Assembly (NCBI GenBank): GCA_030429235.1
Contig: JAUIDB010000010.1
Span: 93,395 to 157,394 of the forward strand
Source of the DNA: Thermoanaerobaculia bacterium
Lineage (GTDB): Bacteria > Acidobacteriota > Thermoanaerobaculia > Multivoradales > JAIOJS01
DNA length: 64,000 bases
Direction of reading: 5' to 3'
Position 1 is the stretch's first letter, and the number at the start of each line of letters is the position of its first letter. Below, in pieces: positions 33,745 to 42,359 of the stretch. A program made the translations under genes and the position numbers. A model generated the notes under the pieces. That model worked only from the letters and a program-made list of their open reading frames with translations, ran no database searches and was not told the DNA's origin.

Positions 33745-35405
33745 GCGGCAACGATCCCGGCCGGACCATGTTGCGTCGCGTGGCGCAGCATCGGGATCGC
33801 TGGAGTTCCTACGGTGGTCAGACCGGCTTGACCTGGCTGTCCGAGAAGCTCTCTCCGAGCGAACTGCGCGAGTTCGAGGTCTTCCGAGAGTTCACTGACG
33901 GCTTCCTGGAACGGCTCAGTCCCGACGTCGCAGTGGCGGCGTGGGACCGCGATGTCGTGCTCTTCGAAGAGGGCAGCTACATCGATGTCGCCTTCTTCCT
34001 GATCGACGGCGAGGTGAGCCTGTCGGTCGGGGCGGACGAGGACACCGAACCGACGGCGGAGAACCCGATCTTCGATGGGGATCGGACGTATACCGGGAGT
34101 CGACCCCAGATTGCGGCGCCCAGCGAGGTCGACGACGTCGAGAAGACGGCGATGATGCGTTTGCCCGAGCCACGACGGCCGTCGGCCGACGAGCACCGGA
34201 TTCCGATGCTGGCCACCGCCGATGTCGACTTGCCGATGGGGGGCAGTGCGCGCCTCGGTCCTGGGGACGTCTTCGGTGAGATCGGTGCCTTGAGCGGCTG
34301 GCCGCAATCGGTCACAGCTCGCACCACGACCGCCTGCCGCCTCCTGCAGGTCCGGCTGCCGGCCCTGCGCCGCATCAAGAAGAAGTCGGTTCTCTGGAAG
34401 GAGAAGCTCGACGGGGTCTACCGAGCGCGCTCCTTGGTGTCGCAACTGCAACGCACACCGCTCTTCGACTCGTGCGACGAACCGACGCTGCGTCGGCTCG
34501 CCCGTGAAGTCGAGCTGGTTTCGGCGGAGCCCGACGAGGTGATCGTGCGCGAGGGGCAGAAGGCCGATTCGTTGTATCTGGTCCGTTCGGGTTTCGTGAA
34601 GCTGCAGCAGCGGCTCGGCGACGGAGAGGTCGCGGTCTCGTACCTTTCGAAAGGCATGACCCTGGGGGAGGTCGAGCTGTTGGTGGCCCCCGGCGGCGAG
34701 TGGTCGGTGTCGGCGGTTTCGGTCGAGTACTCGGAATTGGTGCGAATTCCACGCAAGGTCTTTGCGAGCCTGCTGGCCCCTCTGCCCGGGGTCGAAGAGG
34801 GTCTCTGGGAGGTGGCGACCGCGCGGATCCAGGAGACCGGCCGGAATCGACGGGACCTTTCCGGGTCGCAGGCCATTCAGGTCGCTCTCGATACCGGCCT
34901 GGTCGAGGGGAGCAGTGTCCTGGTGATCGATCTCGATCGCTGTACCCGCTGCGATGACTGCGTTCGAGCTTGTGCCGCGACCCACGGGGGGCGCCCTCGA
35001 TTCGTTCGCGAGGGCGGCAAGATCGGCAACCTCATGATCACGCGCTCCTGCTTCCACTGTCGGGATCCGGTCTGTCTGGTCGGATGCCCTACCGGTGCGA
35101 TCCACCGGGCCGGCTTCGGGGAAACGGTCGAAGTCAGCGAAGAGATCTGCATCGGCTGTTCGACCTGTGCCAACAACTGTCCCTACGATGCGATCGTCAT
35201 GCACGACACGGCCGAGAAGTGGCCCGACGACATGGTACCGTCGTCACTGCGCGGGGAGGATCGTTTCGTGGCCAGCAAGTGTGATCTCTGCCGCGATACC
35301 GGGCACGGTCCGGCCTGCGTCGAGAACTGCCCTCAGGGCTGTGCCTTCCGCGTGGGATCGGTGGAGGAGTTCCATTCCTTGTTGGACTTCGGAGAGGGCG
35401 AATGA
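33741..35405 (+). CDS. Two cyclic-nucleotide-binding folds fused to a four-cluster ferredoxin
   Basis: 554 residues, cytosolic. CNB-1 (about 50-210) is interrupted by an acidic, Pro-rich insert of about 70 residues; CNB-2 covers about 230-350. In both phosphate cassettes the Glu remains (FGEIGALSGWPQS and LGEVELLVAPGG), but the cAMP-phosphate Arg is absent, so the ligand is uncertain. Residues 398-545 hold sixteen Cys in a DmsB/HybA-like order: CTRCDDCVRAC, CFHCRDPVCLVGCP, CIGCSTCANNCP and CDLC...CVENC. That predicts four [4Fe-4S] clusters. It is coupled by ATGA at both ends, to the octaheme cytochrome and to cytochrome b, and is probably the cytosolic electron carrier docking on the membrane subunit. 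Confidence 0.9.
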   Translation: MSGNDPGRTMLRRVAQHRDRWSSYGGQTGLTWLSEKLSPSELREFEVFREFTDGFLERLSPDVAVAAWDRDVVLFEEGSYIDVAFFLIDGEVSLSVGADEDTEPTAENPIFDGDRTYTGSRPQIAAPSEVDDVEKTAMMRLPEPRRPSADEHRIPMLATADVDLPMGGSARLGPGDVFGEIGALSGWPQSVTARTTTACRLLQVRLPALRRIKKKSVLWKEKLDGVYRARSLVSQLQRTPLFDSCDEPTLRRLAREVELVSAEPDEVIVREGQKADSLYLVRSGFVKLQQRLGDGEVAVSYLSKGMTLGEVELLVAPGGEWSVSAVSVEYSELVRIPRKVFASLLAPLPGVEEGLWEVATARIQETGRNRRDLSGSQAIQVALDTGLVEGSSVLVIDLDRCTRCDDCVRACAATHGGRPRFVREGGKIGNLMITRSCFHCRDPVCLVGCPTGAIHRAGFGETVEVSEEICIGCSTCANNCPYDAIVMHDTAEKWPDDMVPSSLRGEDRFVASKCDLCRDTGHGPACVENCPQGCAFRVGSVEEFHSLLDFGEGE

Positions 35406-36247
35406 ACGCGGCAGTTTCCGGTGGCGGCAAGGTGGGGCGGCGAAGGTTCGGGTTGGGACGCCTGTTTCTCCTCCCGGCACTGGCGGCGCTGGTCTGGGTT
35501 CCGTTCCAGGTGCGATTCTTCGCCGCACTCGACCCCGGCAATGCCTGGGGCATGGGGTACGGGATCGCCGCCGCGGTGCTCCTGGTCGTGGCGATGGCCT
35601 ACGGGATCCGCCGCCGATTCCAGCGGGTCGCGACCCGACTCCGGGTCGGGCGCACCGAGACGTGGCTTCACATCCATCTCGGCATCGGGGCCCTGTTTCT
35701 GGTGTTGGTGCTGGTCCACAGCGGGCTCCACCTACCGCAGGGAGTACTGACCTGGTGGCTCTTTCTGCTCTCCCTCTGGGTGGTGGCGAGCGGAGTGGTG
35801 GGCTGGGCTCTGCAGCAGTGGATCCCGAAGTCCCTCTCCGGTCTCGAGACCGAGGTGTTGTACGAGCGCATCCCGAGCTTGTGCCGCGACCTACAGGAGC
35901 GTGCTGCCCTGCTCGCTGCCACCTGTCAGGAGCCGGTCCGACTGCTGCACGAGCGACTCTTCGAGCCGGAACTCCGACAGCCTCGACGACGCTTCCGGTA
36001 CCTGATCGACAAAAGCGGCGGGCGCAATCTGCAGTGGCGTGAGGTGGCCTACCTGGCTGCGGTGCTCGACGAGGCCGAGACCGAACGGTTGGAGGAGATC
36101 GAGACGATCGTCCGCACGAAAATCGAACTCGACGTGCACTACACGCTGCAGCCCCTGTTGCGCTGGTGGTTGGTCCTCCACCTCCCGGCGGCGGTCGCCC
36201 TCACGGGGCTCGTCGTGGTTCACGTCTTGACGGTGGTGTACTACTGA
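35402..36247 (+). CDS. Membrane di-heme cytochrome b subunit
   Basis: 281 residues with four to five helices (about 20-40, 55-75, 92-112, 118-140, 255-280) and a long cytosolic loop (145-250) rich in charged residues. Two helices carry His-x13-His pairs, HLGIGALFLVLVLVH and HLPAAVALTGLVVVH, the spacing that holds two b hemes across the membrane in cytochrome b and ferric-reductase-like proteins. It is coupled to the ferredoxin-CNB gene (ATGA) and to the decaheme gene (1-bp overlap). That is the order expected for an inner-membrane module passing electrons between a cytosolic Fe-S protein and periplasmic hemes. Confidence 0.82.
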   Translation: MNAAVSGGGKVGRRRFGLGRLFLLPALAALVWVPFQVRFFAALDPGNAWGMGYGIAAAVLLVVAMAYGIRRRFQRVATRLRVGRTETWLHIHLGIGALFLVLVLVHSGLHLPQGVLTWWLFLLSLWVVASGVVGWALQQWIPKSLSGLETEVLYERIPSLCRDLQERAALLAATCQEPVRLLHERLFEPELRQPRRRFRYLIDKSGGRNLQWREVAYLAAVLDEAETERLEEIETIVRTKIELDVHYTLQPLLRWWLVLHLPAAVALTGLVVVHVLTVVYY

Positions 36248-37827
36248 TGAACCCAGAAGGGCCCAAGCGCCAAGGGGATCGTGGCAAGGGTTGGTTCGGT
36301 CGTTCCGGCCTCCAGGTGGCCAAGGCCTACGTCAACCCTCCGCCGCGCAAGCGCATGCTGTGGGCCGGGATCCTGGTGGCGGCCGTTCTCGTCGGACTCC
36401 TGGCGGCCGATTTCGGATTTCGCGAGGCGCAGTGGGTATCGAACGGCCCCCTCTCTTCGGCCCACGCCCGGCTCGAGAACGACTGTTCCTCCTGTCATGA
36501 CCCACTCTCTCGGCAGGTGACGGTGGAGAACTGCACCCGCTGTCACGAACGGCATGGAGACGAGTTGGGAGTCTACTCCTTCTCCTCGCACTACCTGTAT
36601 CGGACCGAGGACTTTCAGCGGGTCGCGGTACAAGACGGCGAGGTGTCCTGCTTCTCGTGCCACCCCGAACACAACGGTCGGCAGGCTCTCCGCACGGTGG
36701 TCGAAGACCGTCTCTGCATCACTTGCCACGATGAGGGCAGCTTCATCGCCGGTCATCCCGAGTTCGAGGTGCTGCGCGACGCCATCCCAGATCGCCCGGG
36801 CATCGCGTTTCCCCACGTTCGGCACGTGCGCGAACTGCTGGCGGAGAACGAGTTCCTGGAACTGGAGCAGACCTGTCTGACCTGTCACAACCCAGAGGAC
36901 GACGGGATGGGGTTCCGGGCCATCGAGTTCGACCGTCATTGCGATTCCTGCCATCTGACTCGAGGGGTCGCGACGGCTCGGATGGCGATCACGGACGGGG
37001 AATCGGTCGGAGTGGAGGATCTGGCCACGATCCGCGCCCAGGGGCGACCGGGTACCGAGTGGAGCCAGTTCTTGAGTCCGGCAGAGTTCCGGGAGGCTGG
37101 AGGGCGTCTCATCAAGACGCCGCTCTACCACGAGGACCCCTGGGTGCTGTACAACCTGCGTCGTCTGCGCGGTGAGTTGTACGAAGACGGAGGGATCGCA
37201 GAACTATTGGTCGTATCTCCCGAGGCCCCGCCGGCCCAGGTTCGCGAGGTCTACCGGGAGGCGGTGACAACCCTGGAACGCTATGTCTTGGGGCTTCGGG
37301 GACGGCCAGAACCGGCCATCCGCCAGGAACTCGAGAAGGTCGAAGAGTTGTTGGACACTCTGCGACGACGCCTGGAGGATCCGCACACGACGCTCGACGA
37401 GAGTGGCTTGCTGCTCGCCCTGCAGCAGCCGAAGGAAGGGGTGTCGGCGGAGCGCCGACAGGAGATCGAGTCGCTGGTCGAGGAACTGACCCAGGCCTGT
37501 GCCGTGTGCCACCAGGTCGACCGTGCCACCATCACCCGCGTGCAGCGGTCCCAGAAAACCTACCTGCGCGCCGACTTCGACCACCGGTCCCATATCCTGG
37601 AAACCAACTGTCTCGATTGCCACGCTCAGATCCCTATCGCCGAGGCGGTGGCCGATCTTTCGCTACCGCTGCCACCAGAGGATCGCTCGTCGGTACAGAA
37701 CCTGCCCGGCATCGAGACCTGCCGAACCTGTCATACTCCGGACCTCGCGGCGGACAGCTGCACCACCTGTCACGCGTTCCACCCTGACCTAAGCCGTCGT
37801 TCGGAGTTGCTGCACTATGTCGACTGA
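36247..37827 (+). CDS. Membrane-anchored decaheme cytochrome c
   Basis: 526 residues. An N-terminal basic segment is followed by one membrane anchor (about 37-56), then ten CxxCH sites: CSSCH 80, CTRCH 97, CFSCH 136, CITCH 158, CLTCH 210, CDSCH about 232, CAVCH 418, CLDCH 456, CRTCH 494 and CTTCH 506. The heme-rich parts flank a heme-free helical middle (about 290-415) with coiled-coil character. Several His (HVRH, FDHRSHI) could be distal ligands. As an NrfH/NapC-like anchored carrier it would take electrons from the cytochrome b and pass them to the soluble cytochromes. Its last 11 bp overlap the FHA gene. Confidence 0.9.
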   Translation: MNPEGPKRQGDRGKGWFGRSGLQVAKAYVNPPPRKRMLWAGILVAAVLVGLLAADFGFREAQWVSNGPLSSAHARLENDCSSCHDPLSRQVTVENCTRCHERHGDELGVYSFSSHYLYRTEDFQRVAVQDGEVSCFSCHPEHNGRQALRTVVEDRLCITCHDEGSFIAGHPEFEVLRDAIPDRPGIAFPHVRHVRELLAENEFLELEQTCLTCHNPEDDGMGFRAIEFDRHCDSCHLTRGVATARMAITDGESVGVEDLATIRAQGRPGTEWSQFLSPAEFREAGGRLIKTPLYHEDPWVLYNLRRLRGELYEDGGIAELLVVSPEAPPAQVREVYREAVTTLERYVLGLRGRPEPAIRQELEKVEELLDTLRRRLEDPHTTLDESGLLLALQQPKEGVSAERRQEIESLVEELTQACAVCHQVDRATITRVQRSQKTYLRADFDHRSHILETNCLDCHAQIPIAEAVADLSLPLPPEDRSSVQNLPGIETCRTCHTPDLAADSCTTCHAFHPDLSRRSELLHYVD

Positions 37828-38527
37828 CCCTCAGCCCCAGGCCCGCCTCTTCTGCCGCGGTGGGCGCCTCAAGGGAACCACCTTCAACATCCAGGGTGCG
37901 GCGGTCCTGGGGAGTGACCCCAACTGCCAGTGCCGGGTCGACGATCCTTCGGTGGCGGCCCAGCATGCCCGGCTGCGGTGGGACGCCGACCAGGATCGCT
38001 TTGTCCTCGAAAACCTGGACAGTGGCCAGGGCACCGCCGTGGACGGGGCGATGGTACGAGGGGAGCGCGCTCTCGACCGATTGCATGTGATTACGCTCGG
38101 CGACGTGTCGTTCGTCTACCAACGCACCGAGGTCGCATCGGTGTCGCCTCCGCCGAGTCCCAAGACCGAACGACTCGACTCGGTGCCGACGATCCCGGTG
38201 GGGTTGCTGGCGATGGAGGGCAGGGCCGAAGAGCCGCGGTGGGTCCTGGAGGTTGAGATCGACGGCGAGTGGTTGCGCTTCGACCTGTCCGAGGGAGAGA
38301 ACCGAGTGGGACGGGTGGCCGCAGATGTCGTCTTGCCGAGCCGAGAGGTGTCCCGCAATCACGCGCTGATCCTGGTGAGCGGGCGCGAGGTCCGGATTCG
38401 AGACCTGGGGAGCACCAACTTCACCTTTCTCAACGGCGAGCGCCTGTTGGTAGAAACGCGCGTCCCGCTGGGAGGCAAGCTCGCGTTCGGGCCACATCCT
38501 GCCCGCATCGTGGCCGAGAACAACTGA
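37817..38527 (+). CDS. Double-FHA-domain protein
   Basis: 236 residues, cytosolic. FHA-1 (about 22-100) is degenerate: GSDPN replaces the usual GR, and AAQHARL the SRxH motif. FHA-2 (about 150-230) keeps the binding signature: VGRVAADVVLP, SREVSRNHALI and GSTNFTFLNG. FHA domains bind phospho-threonine, so the second is likely functional and the first structural. A Pro/Ser linker joins them. It overlaps the decaheme gene by 11 bp and precedes the FAD-FHA gene by 16 bp; it may scaffold the redox proteins on a Thr-phosphorylated partner. No Ser/Thr kinase gene is in the window. Confidence 0.9.
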   Translation: MSTDPQPQARLFCRGGRLKGTTFNIQGAAVLGSDPNCQCRVDDPSVAAQHARLRWDADQDRFVLENLDSGQGTAVDGAMVRGERALDRLHVITLGDVSFVYQRTEVASVSPPPSPKTERLDSVPTIPVGLLAMEGRAEEPRWVLEVEIDGEWLRFDLSEGENRVGRVAADVVLPSREVSRNHALILVSGREVRIRDLGSTNFTFLNGERLLVETRVPLGGKLAFGPHPARIVAENN

Positions 38528-38543
38528 AGGAGAAGCCCGCACC

Positions 38544-40781
38544 GTGAGTGAGACGACCGATCCGATCCTCGACGTCCTGGTGGCTGGTGGCGGTCCGGCG
38601 GGGACTGCGACCGCCTTCCGGGCTTCCGAACTCGGGCTGAGCGTGTTGGTCATCGACTACGACGACCTGATGAAGCGGATTCGCGACTACTCCAAAGACA
38701 AGCTGATCTTGCCGTCCTTCGGCGGCGGTGATGCGATGGCCTTCCCAGCCGGTGGCGATCGGATCGAGAGTCTCTGCTTCGCTCCTATCGACAAAGACGA
38801 ACTCTGTCAGCGCTTCAAGCGCTGCTACCGCGACTACGACATCCAGCATCGGGTCGGCGTCGAGCTGACCGGCCTGGAACGGGCGGACGAAGAGACGTGG
38901 ACAGTGCAGGCCTGGGACCACAACGAGCGTCGAGAGGTCGCCTACCGGGCTCGGCATGTGGTGATCGGAATCGGCCGCGGGGTCCCGCGCCGTTTCGATA
39001 TCCCGGGGAACACCGACGGGATCGCCTTCCGACTCTCCGATCCGAAGCAGTACATCGGTGCCCCCGCCTGTGTGATCGGCGGCGGCACCTCGGCGGCGGA
39101 GGCGGTGATGGCGATCTCCCAGGCCAAGGTCGAAGCTGGTGACGCGACCGACGTCTACTGGTCCTACCGCGGAGACAAGATGCCGCGGGTCTCGAAGGCC
39201 TTGGCCGAGGTCTTTTTCGAGACCTACGTCGGCAACGGGAACATCAGGTACTACCGGCGCAGTGAACCGGTCGCCGTAGTCACCGGCGACGACAAGGAGG
39301 AGTACCTCTCGATTCGGGTCGACCGCCGCTCCCTGGCCGGGCGTCCGATCGAGACCTCGCAGCTCGAGTTTCCGAAACGCGGTTGCATCGCCTGTATCGG
39401 TGAGGATCTGCCGGAAGACTTGCTGCGGAGCCTTGGGATTCAACGGGTCGAAGGAGGCCCCAAGGGCAAGAAGAGGATGGTGGTCAACCGGTACCTGGAG
39501 ACGGTGCAACCGCAGGTCTATATGGTGGGCGACCTTCTCTCTCAGGCCTACCTCGAAACCGATGACTTCACGGCCGACCCGGCTGGGTTTCGGGAGGTTC
39601 GCCACCGCGGCAACATCAAGTCGGCGCTGCGGGATGGAGTGCTGGTGGCGCAGGTGATCCGACAGCGCCGGGACGGCGTCGAGGAGATCGATTGCCGGGT
39701 CGAGGATGGCGTCGAGGACCTCGAACGCTCGGCGGCGATCGCCGTCATCAGCGGCGTACAGGACGTTCGCGACCTCTCCCGCGCCGCCGCGGCCGGAGGA
39801 GCGACCCTGGTCCACATTCTGCGGGATGGGGTTCAGGGAGAGGAGTTCCCGTTGCGAGTCGGTGGCACGACGACCATCGGCCGGACCGGCTGTGGGGTGA
39901 GTTTCCCCGACGATAGCCTCCTGTCACCTCGGCACGCCTCGATCGAATGGACCAAAGAAGGGGAGGTCCTGCTGCAAGACGACGGCGGGGCCACCGGCGT
40001 GTTCCTGAGGGCTACGGCCGGTGAGAAGATGCCGATCGAGGCTGGATCCCTGGTGGCGGTCGGGCGGCAGTTTCTGGTGGTGCAAGACTCCTCGGTGCCG
40101 ACACTGGTGCACTACGACGCGTCGGGGCTCGAGAAGGGACGTATCGAGGTGGGGTCGTCTCCGTTGGTGGTCGGCCGCGACGCGCCCGGCAAGGTTCTCG
40201 ATGCCAATGACATGGGCCTGTCGCGCCGCCACTTCTCGCTCTCGTTCGAGAACGGCCAGCTGCTGATCAAGGACCTCAAGAGCATGAACGGGACCTTCCT
40301 CAGGGTGGCGGATCCGACACCCGTCACGCATGGGGCGACCTTTCGTGTCGGTGGCCAACTGCTGGCTTTGCGACTCGATCCCGACGCGGTGCTCGACACC
40401 GCGCCGCCCCCTCCAGCTCGTCGCTCCTCGGTCGAGCTCCCGGCGGTTGACACGGATCCGGCGCTTCCCCCTGCTCCCTCGACGCTCGAGGTGGGCGCCC
40501 CGGCGGTTACCTTCCGTGGAGGCGGCACCTTCCCGGTTCCGCCTGGCGATACCATCTGCGACGTGGCCGAAGAGCAGGCCGCTGGGATCAAGGCCGAGTG
40601 CCACTCGGGGATCTGCGGCAGCGATCCGGTGCGGATCCTCTCGGGCCGAGAGAACGTGCTCAACGAACCGGGAGATCAGGAGTCCGAGACGCTGGAGGAC
40701 CTCTGTGATCTGGAACCGGGAGAGTGCCGCCTGGCCTGTATGCTGAAGGTCAAGGGACCGGTCGAAGTCGAGATCCTGTAG
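38544..40781 (+). CDS. FAD/NAD(P)H oxidoreductase fused to two FHA domains and a ferredoxin-like domain
   Basis: 745 residues. Residues 1-375 are a two-dinucleotide-domain flavoprotein of the thioredoxin-reductase/YpdA type, with FAD motif AGGGPAGTATA near 12, NAD(P)H motif GGGTSAAEA near 177 and VYMVGD near 325. No catalytic CxxC disulphide is evident. FHA-1 (about 425-500) lacks the Asn of the NG motif; FHA-2 (about 530-605) is canonical (GRDAP, LSRRHFSLS, MNGTFL). The C-terminal 95 residues resemble a plant-type [2Fe-2S] ferredoxin, but ECHSGICGSD has Asp where the third Cys should be, with a later CRLAC. GTG start after AAGGAG. Last gene of the operon; likely the NAD(P)H entry or exit point. 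Confidence 0.88.
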   Translation: MSETTDPILDVLVAGGGPAGTATAFRASELGLSVLVIDYDDLMKRIRDYSKDKLILPSFGGGDAMAFPAGGDRIESLCFAPIDKDELCQRFKRCYRDYDIQHRVGVELTGLERADEETWTVQAWDHNERREVAYRARHVVIGIGRGVPRRFDIPGNTDGIAFRLSDPKQYIGAPACVIGGGTSAAEAVMAISQAKVEAGDATDVYWSYRGDKMPRVSKALAEVFFETYVGNGNIRYYRRSEPVAVVTGDDKEEYLSIRVDRRSLAGRPIETSQLEFPKRGCIACIGEDLPEDLLRSLGIQRVEGGPKGKKRMVVNRYLETVQPQVYMVGDLLSQAYLETDDFTADPAGFREVRHRGNIKSALRDGVLVAQVIRQRRDGVEEIDCRVEDGVEDLERSAAIAVISGVQDVRDLSRAAAAGGATLVHILRDGVQGEEFPLRVGGTTTIGRTGCGVSFPDDSLLSPRHASIEWTKEGEVLLQDDGGATGVFLRATAGEKMPIEAGSLVAVGRQFLVVQDSSVPTLVHYDASGLEKGRIEVGSSPLVVGRDAPGKVLDANDMGLSRRHFSLSFENGQLLIKDLKSMNGTFLRVADPTPVTHGATFRVGGQLLALRLDPDAVLDTAPPPPARRSSVELPAVDTDPALPPAPSTLEVGAPAVTFRGGGTFPVPPGDTICDVAEEQAAGIKAECHSGICGSDPVRILSGRENVLNEPGDQESETLEDLCDLEPGECRLACMLKVKGPVEVEIL

Positions 40782-40930
40782 TCGTCGAGATCCCGTAGCT
40801 GCTGCGCCGGCGAGCCCCCTCGCTTCCCGCGATTCTGGCTTCTACGGCACCGCGCTTTCGCCAACAGGGGTACTGACTCGCCGGAGGGACACCGTCGACC
40901 CACGAGCCGGTGGTGCAACTGGCGGCTGCG

Positions 40931-41587
40931 CTAGCGCGCCGCTTCGAGGAGAAACCGAGCGGTATGGGCTTCGACCTCGTCGAGGGTTGCGAGCAGTTGG
41001 TGGTCGTCGTCGAGCTCCACGAGCTCCACCTTCGGGTGTCGGTCGGCGTAACGGCGGGAGCCGGCGATCGGTACCGTTTCGTCGTGTCGACCGTGGAGGA
41101 GAAGAGTGGGGCAGGCCACCGGAGGGAATGGGGGAAAGGTCAGCGCGTCGGCCATGAGACCCCAATGGATCTGCGATGGAGTGGCGTTGGGGTCCGGGTT
41201 TTCGACGTAGCCGCGCTGCTGCCACTCGTCCACGCCGTCGGGGCCGAGCTGCTGGCGCCAGTGGTTGGGAAGATCGAAGCCGGGCGCGAGGAGAACCAGG
41301 CGGTCGATCCGCTCCGAGTTCAGCTCGGCCCAACGACTGGCGATCAAGCCTCCCATGCTCGAACCGATCAAGCGCCAGCGGGTTTCCGGCGGCCGGCTGG
41401 CGACAAAGTCATCGAAGGCTTCGAGCATACCGGTGTAGGTGAGGCGTTCCAGACTCGGGCGGTTCAGGTCGGGGATGTGGAGCGTTGCGCCCCGCGCGCT
41501 CCAGACCGAGGCCAGCTGCTGTCCCTTGAAGGAAGTCGGTCCTGACGCGTAGCCATGGAGGTAGGCGTATTCGATCGGTGGTCGCAT
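40931..41587 (-). CDS. YqiA/YcfP-family alpha/beta hydrolase
   Basis: 218 residues with the full serine-hydrolase triad: nucleophile in GSSMGG (75-80), Asp in LLLHGRHDETVP (about 170) and His in DDDHQLL (about 197). The opening YLHGYASGPTSFKGQ is the UPF0227 (YqiA/YcfP) signature; such proteins act as short-chain esterases in the cytosol. Length fits. It points toward the redox operon end but is separate from it. TACAAT lies 8 nt before the ATG with no Shine-Dalgarno sequence. Confidence 0.88.
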   Translation of the reverse strand: MRPPIEYAYLHGYASGPTSFKGQQLASVWSARGATLHIPDLNRPSLERLTYTGMLEAFDDFVASRPPETRWRLIGSSMGGLIASRWAELNSERIDRLVLLAPGFDLPNHWRQQLGPDGVDEWQQRGYVENPDPNATPSQIHWGLMADALTFPPFPPVACPTLLLHGRHDETVPIAGSRRYADRHPKVELVELDDDHQLLATLDEVEAHTARFLLEAAR

Positions 41588-41595
41588 CGCGGCGC

Positions 41596-41601
41596 ATTGT
41601 A
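41596..41601 (-). promoter_or_regulatory. -10 hexamer of the YqiA-like gene, leaderless arrangement
   Basis: Minus-strand TACAAT (five of six consensus bases) ends 8 nt before the ATG at 41587, with only GCGCCGCG between. No ribosome site fits in that gap. Confidence 0.45.
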
Positions 41602-41687
41602 CTGAGGGCGCGGCTGAAACCTCGAACGGAGCGAGCCGTAGTCCTGGTCGGAGTCCTGGTACTCACCAAACTGCAAGGAGTGGAACC

Positions 41688-42359
41688 ATGTCGCGAGTAC
41701 GAAGTTCGAGTGTGTTGTGGAGCCTGGTGTGCTTGGCGTCGGTCCTGCCAGTGTCGGCCGGGGATCAGGTACGGAAGTGGGATCAGTCGCTGGCGGTGCA
41801 AGGCGCCGAACGGGTCGTGCTCGACCTGCCGGTCGCCGAAGTTTCGGTGACGGGGGCCCGGGGGGAAACCGTCGAGATCACGATGTCGGCCGAATGCGGG
41901 CACTTCAGCGGTCGCTGCGTGGAGATTGCGGAGGATCTAGAGTTCGAGATCGATCGTCGAGGTCGCCGTATGGTGATCGACCTGGAGGGATGGCCCGGCA
42001 GTAGTCGCCGCGCTCCCGATCTCGAGATTCAGGTGCGTGTGCCCCAGGGGCTCGATCTCTCGATCGATCTCGGGGTGGGTGAGATCTCGGTCGAAGGGAT
42101 GGACGGCGACATCGACATCGACACCGGCGTCGGAGAAGTCACGGTGCGAACGGCCGAGCGCCGAGTGCGCGAGATCTCGCTCGATACCGGAATCGGCGAA
42201 GTCGATCTCCGCCCACGGCCCGACGGAGCGGTCAGCAGCGGGTTCCTCGGCGGTGAGCTGCGCTGGCGAGGGGGCGTCGGTTCCCAGGAGATCAACGTCG
42301 ACGTGGGCGTCGGCGAAATCGAGGTTCTACTGAGCTCGCGATTGGCGGCGAGTCCCTAG
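41688..42359 (+). CDS. DUF4097-type secreted beta-repeat protein
   Basis: 223 residues. Signal peptide 1-24 (ends LPVSAGD), then short beta repeats of the DUF4097 type. Four copies of an Asp-x-Gly-x-Gly-Glu turn mark the ladder: DLGVGEISV, DTGVGEVTV, DTGIGEVDL and DVGVGEIEV. Function of the family is unknown; members are often envelope proteins near regulators. One Cys pair (about 65-72) may form a disulphide. AAGGAG lies 7 nt before the ATG. Divergent from the YqiA-like gene. Confidence 0.82.
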   Translation: MSRVRSSSVLWSLVCLASVLPVSAGDQVRKWDQSLAVQGAERVVLDLPVAEVSVTGARGETVEITMSAECGHFSGRCVEIAEDLEFEIDRRGRRMVIDLEGWPGSSRRAPDLEIQVRVPQGLDLSIDLGVGEISVEGMDGDIDIDTGVGEVTVRTAERRVREISLDTGIGEVDLRPRPDGAVSSGFLGGELRWRGGVGSQEINVDVGVGEIEVLLSSRLAASP

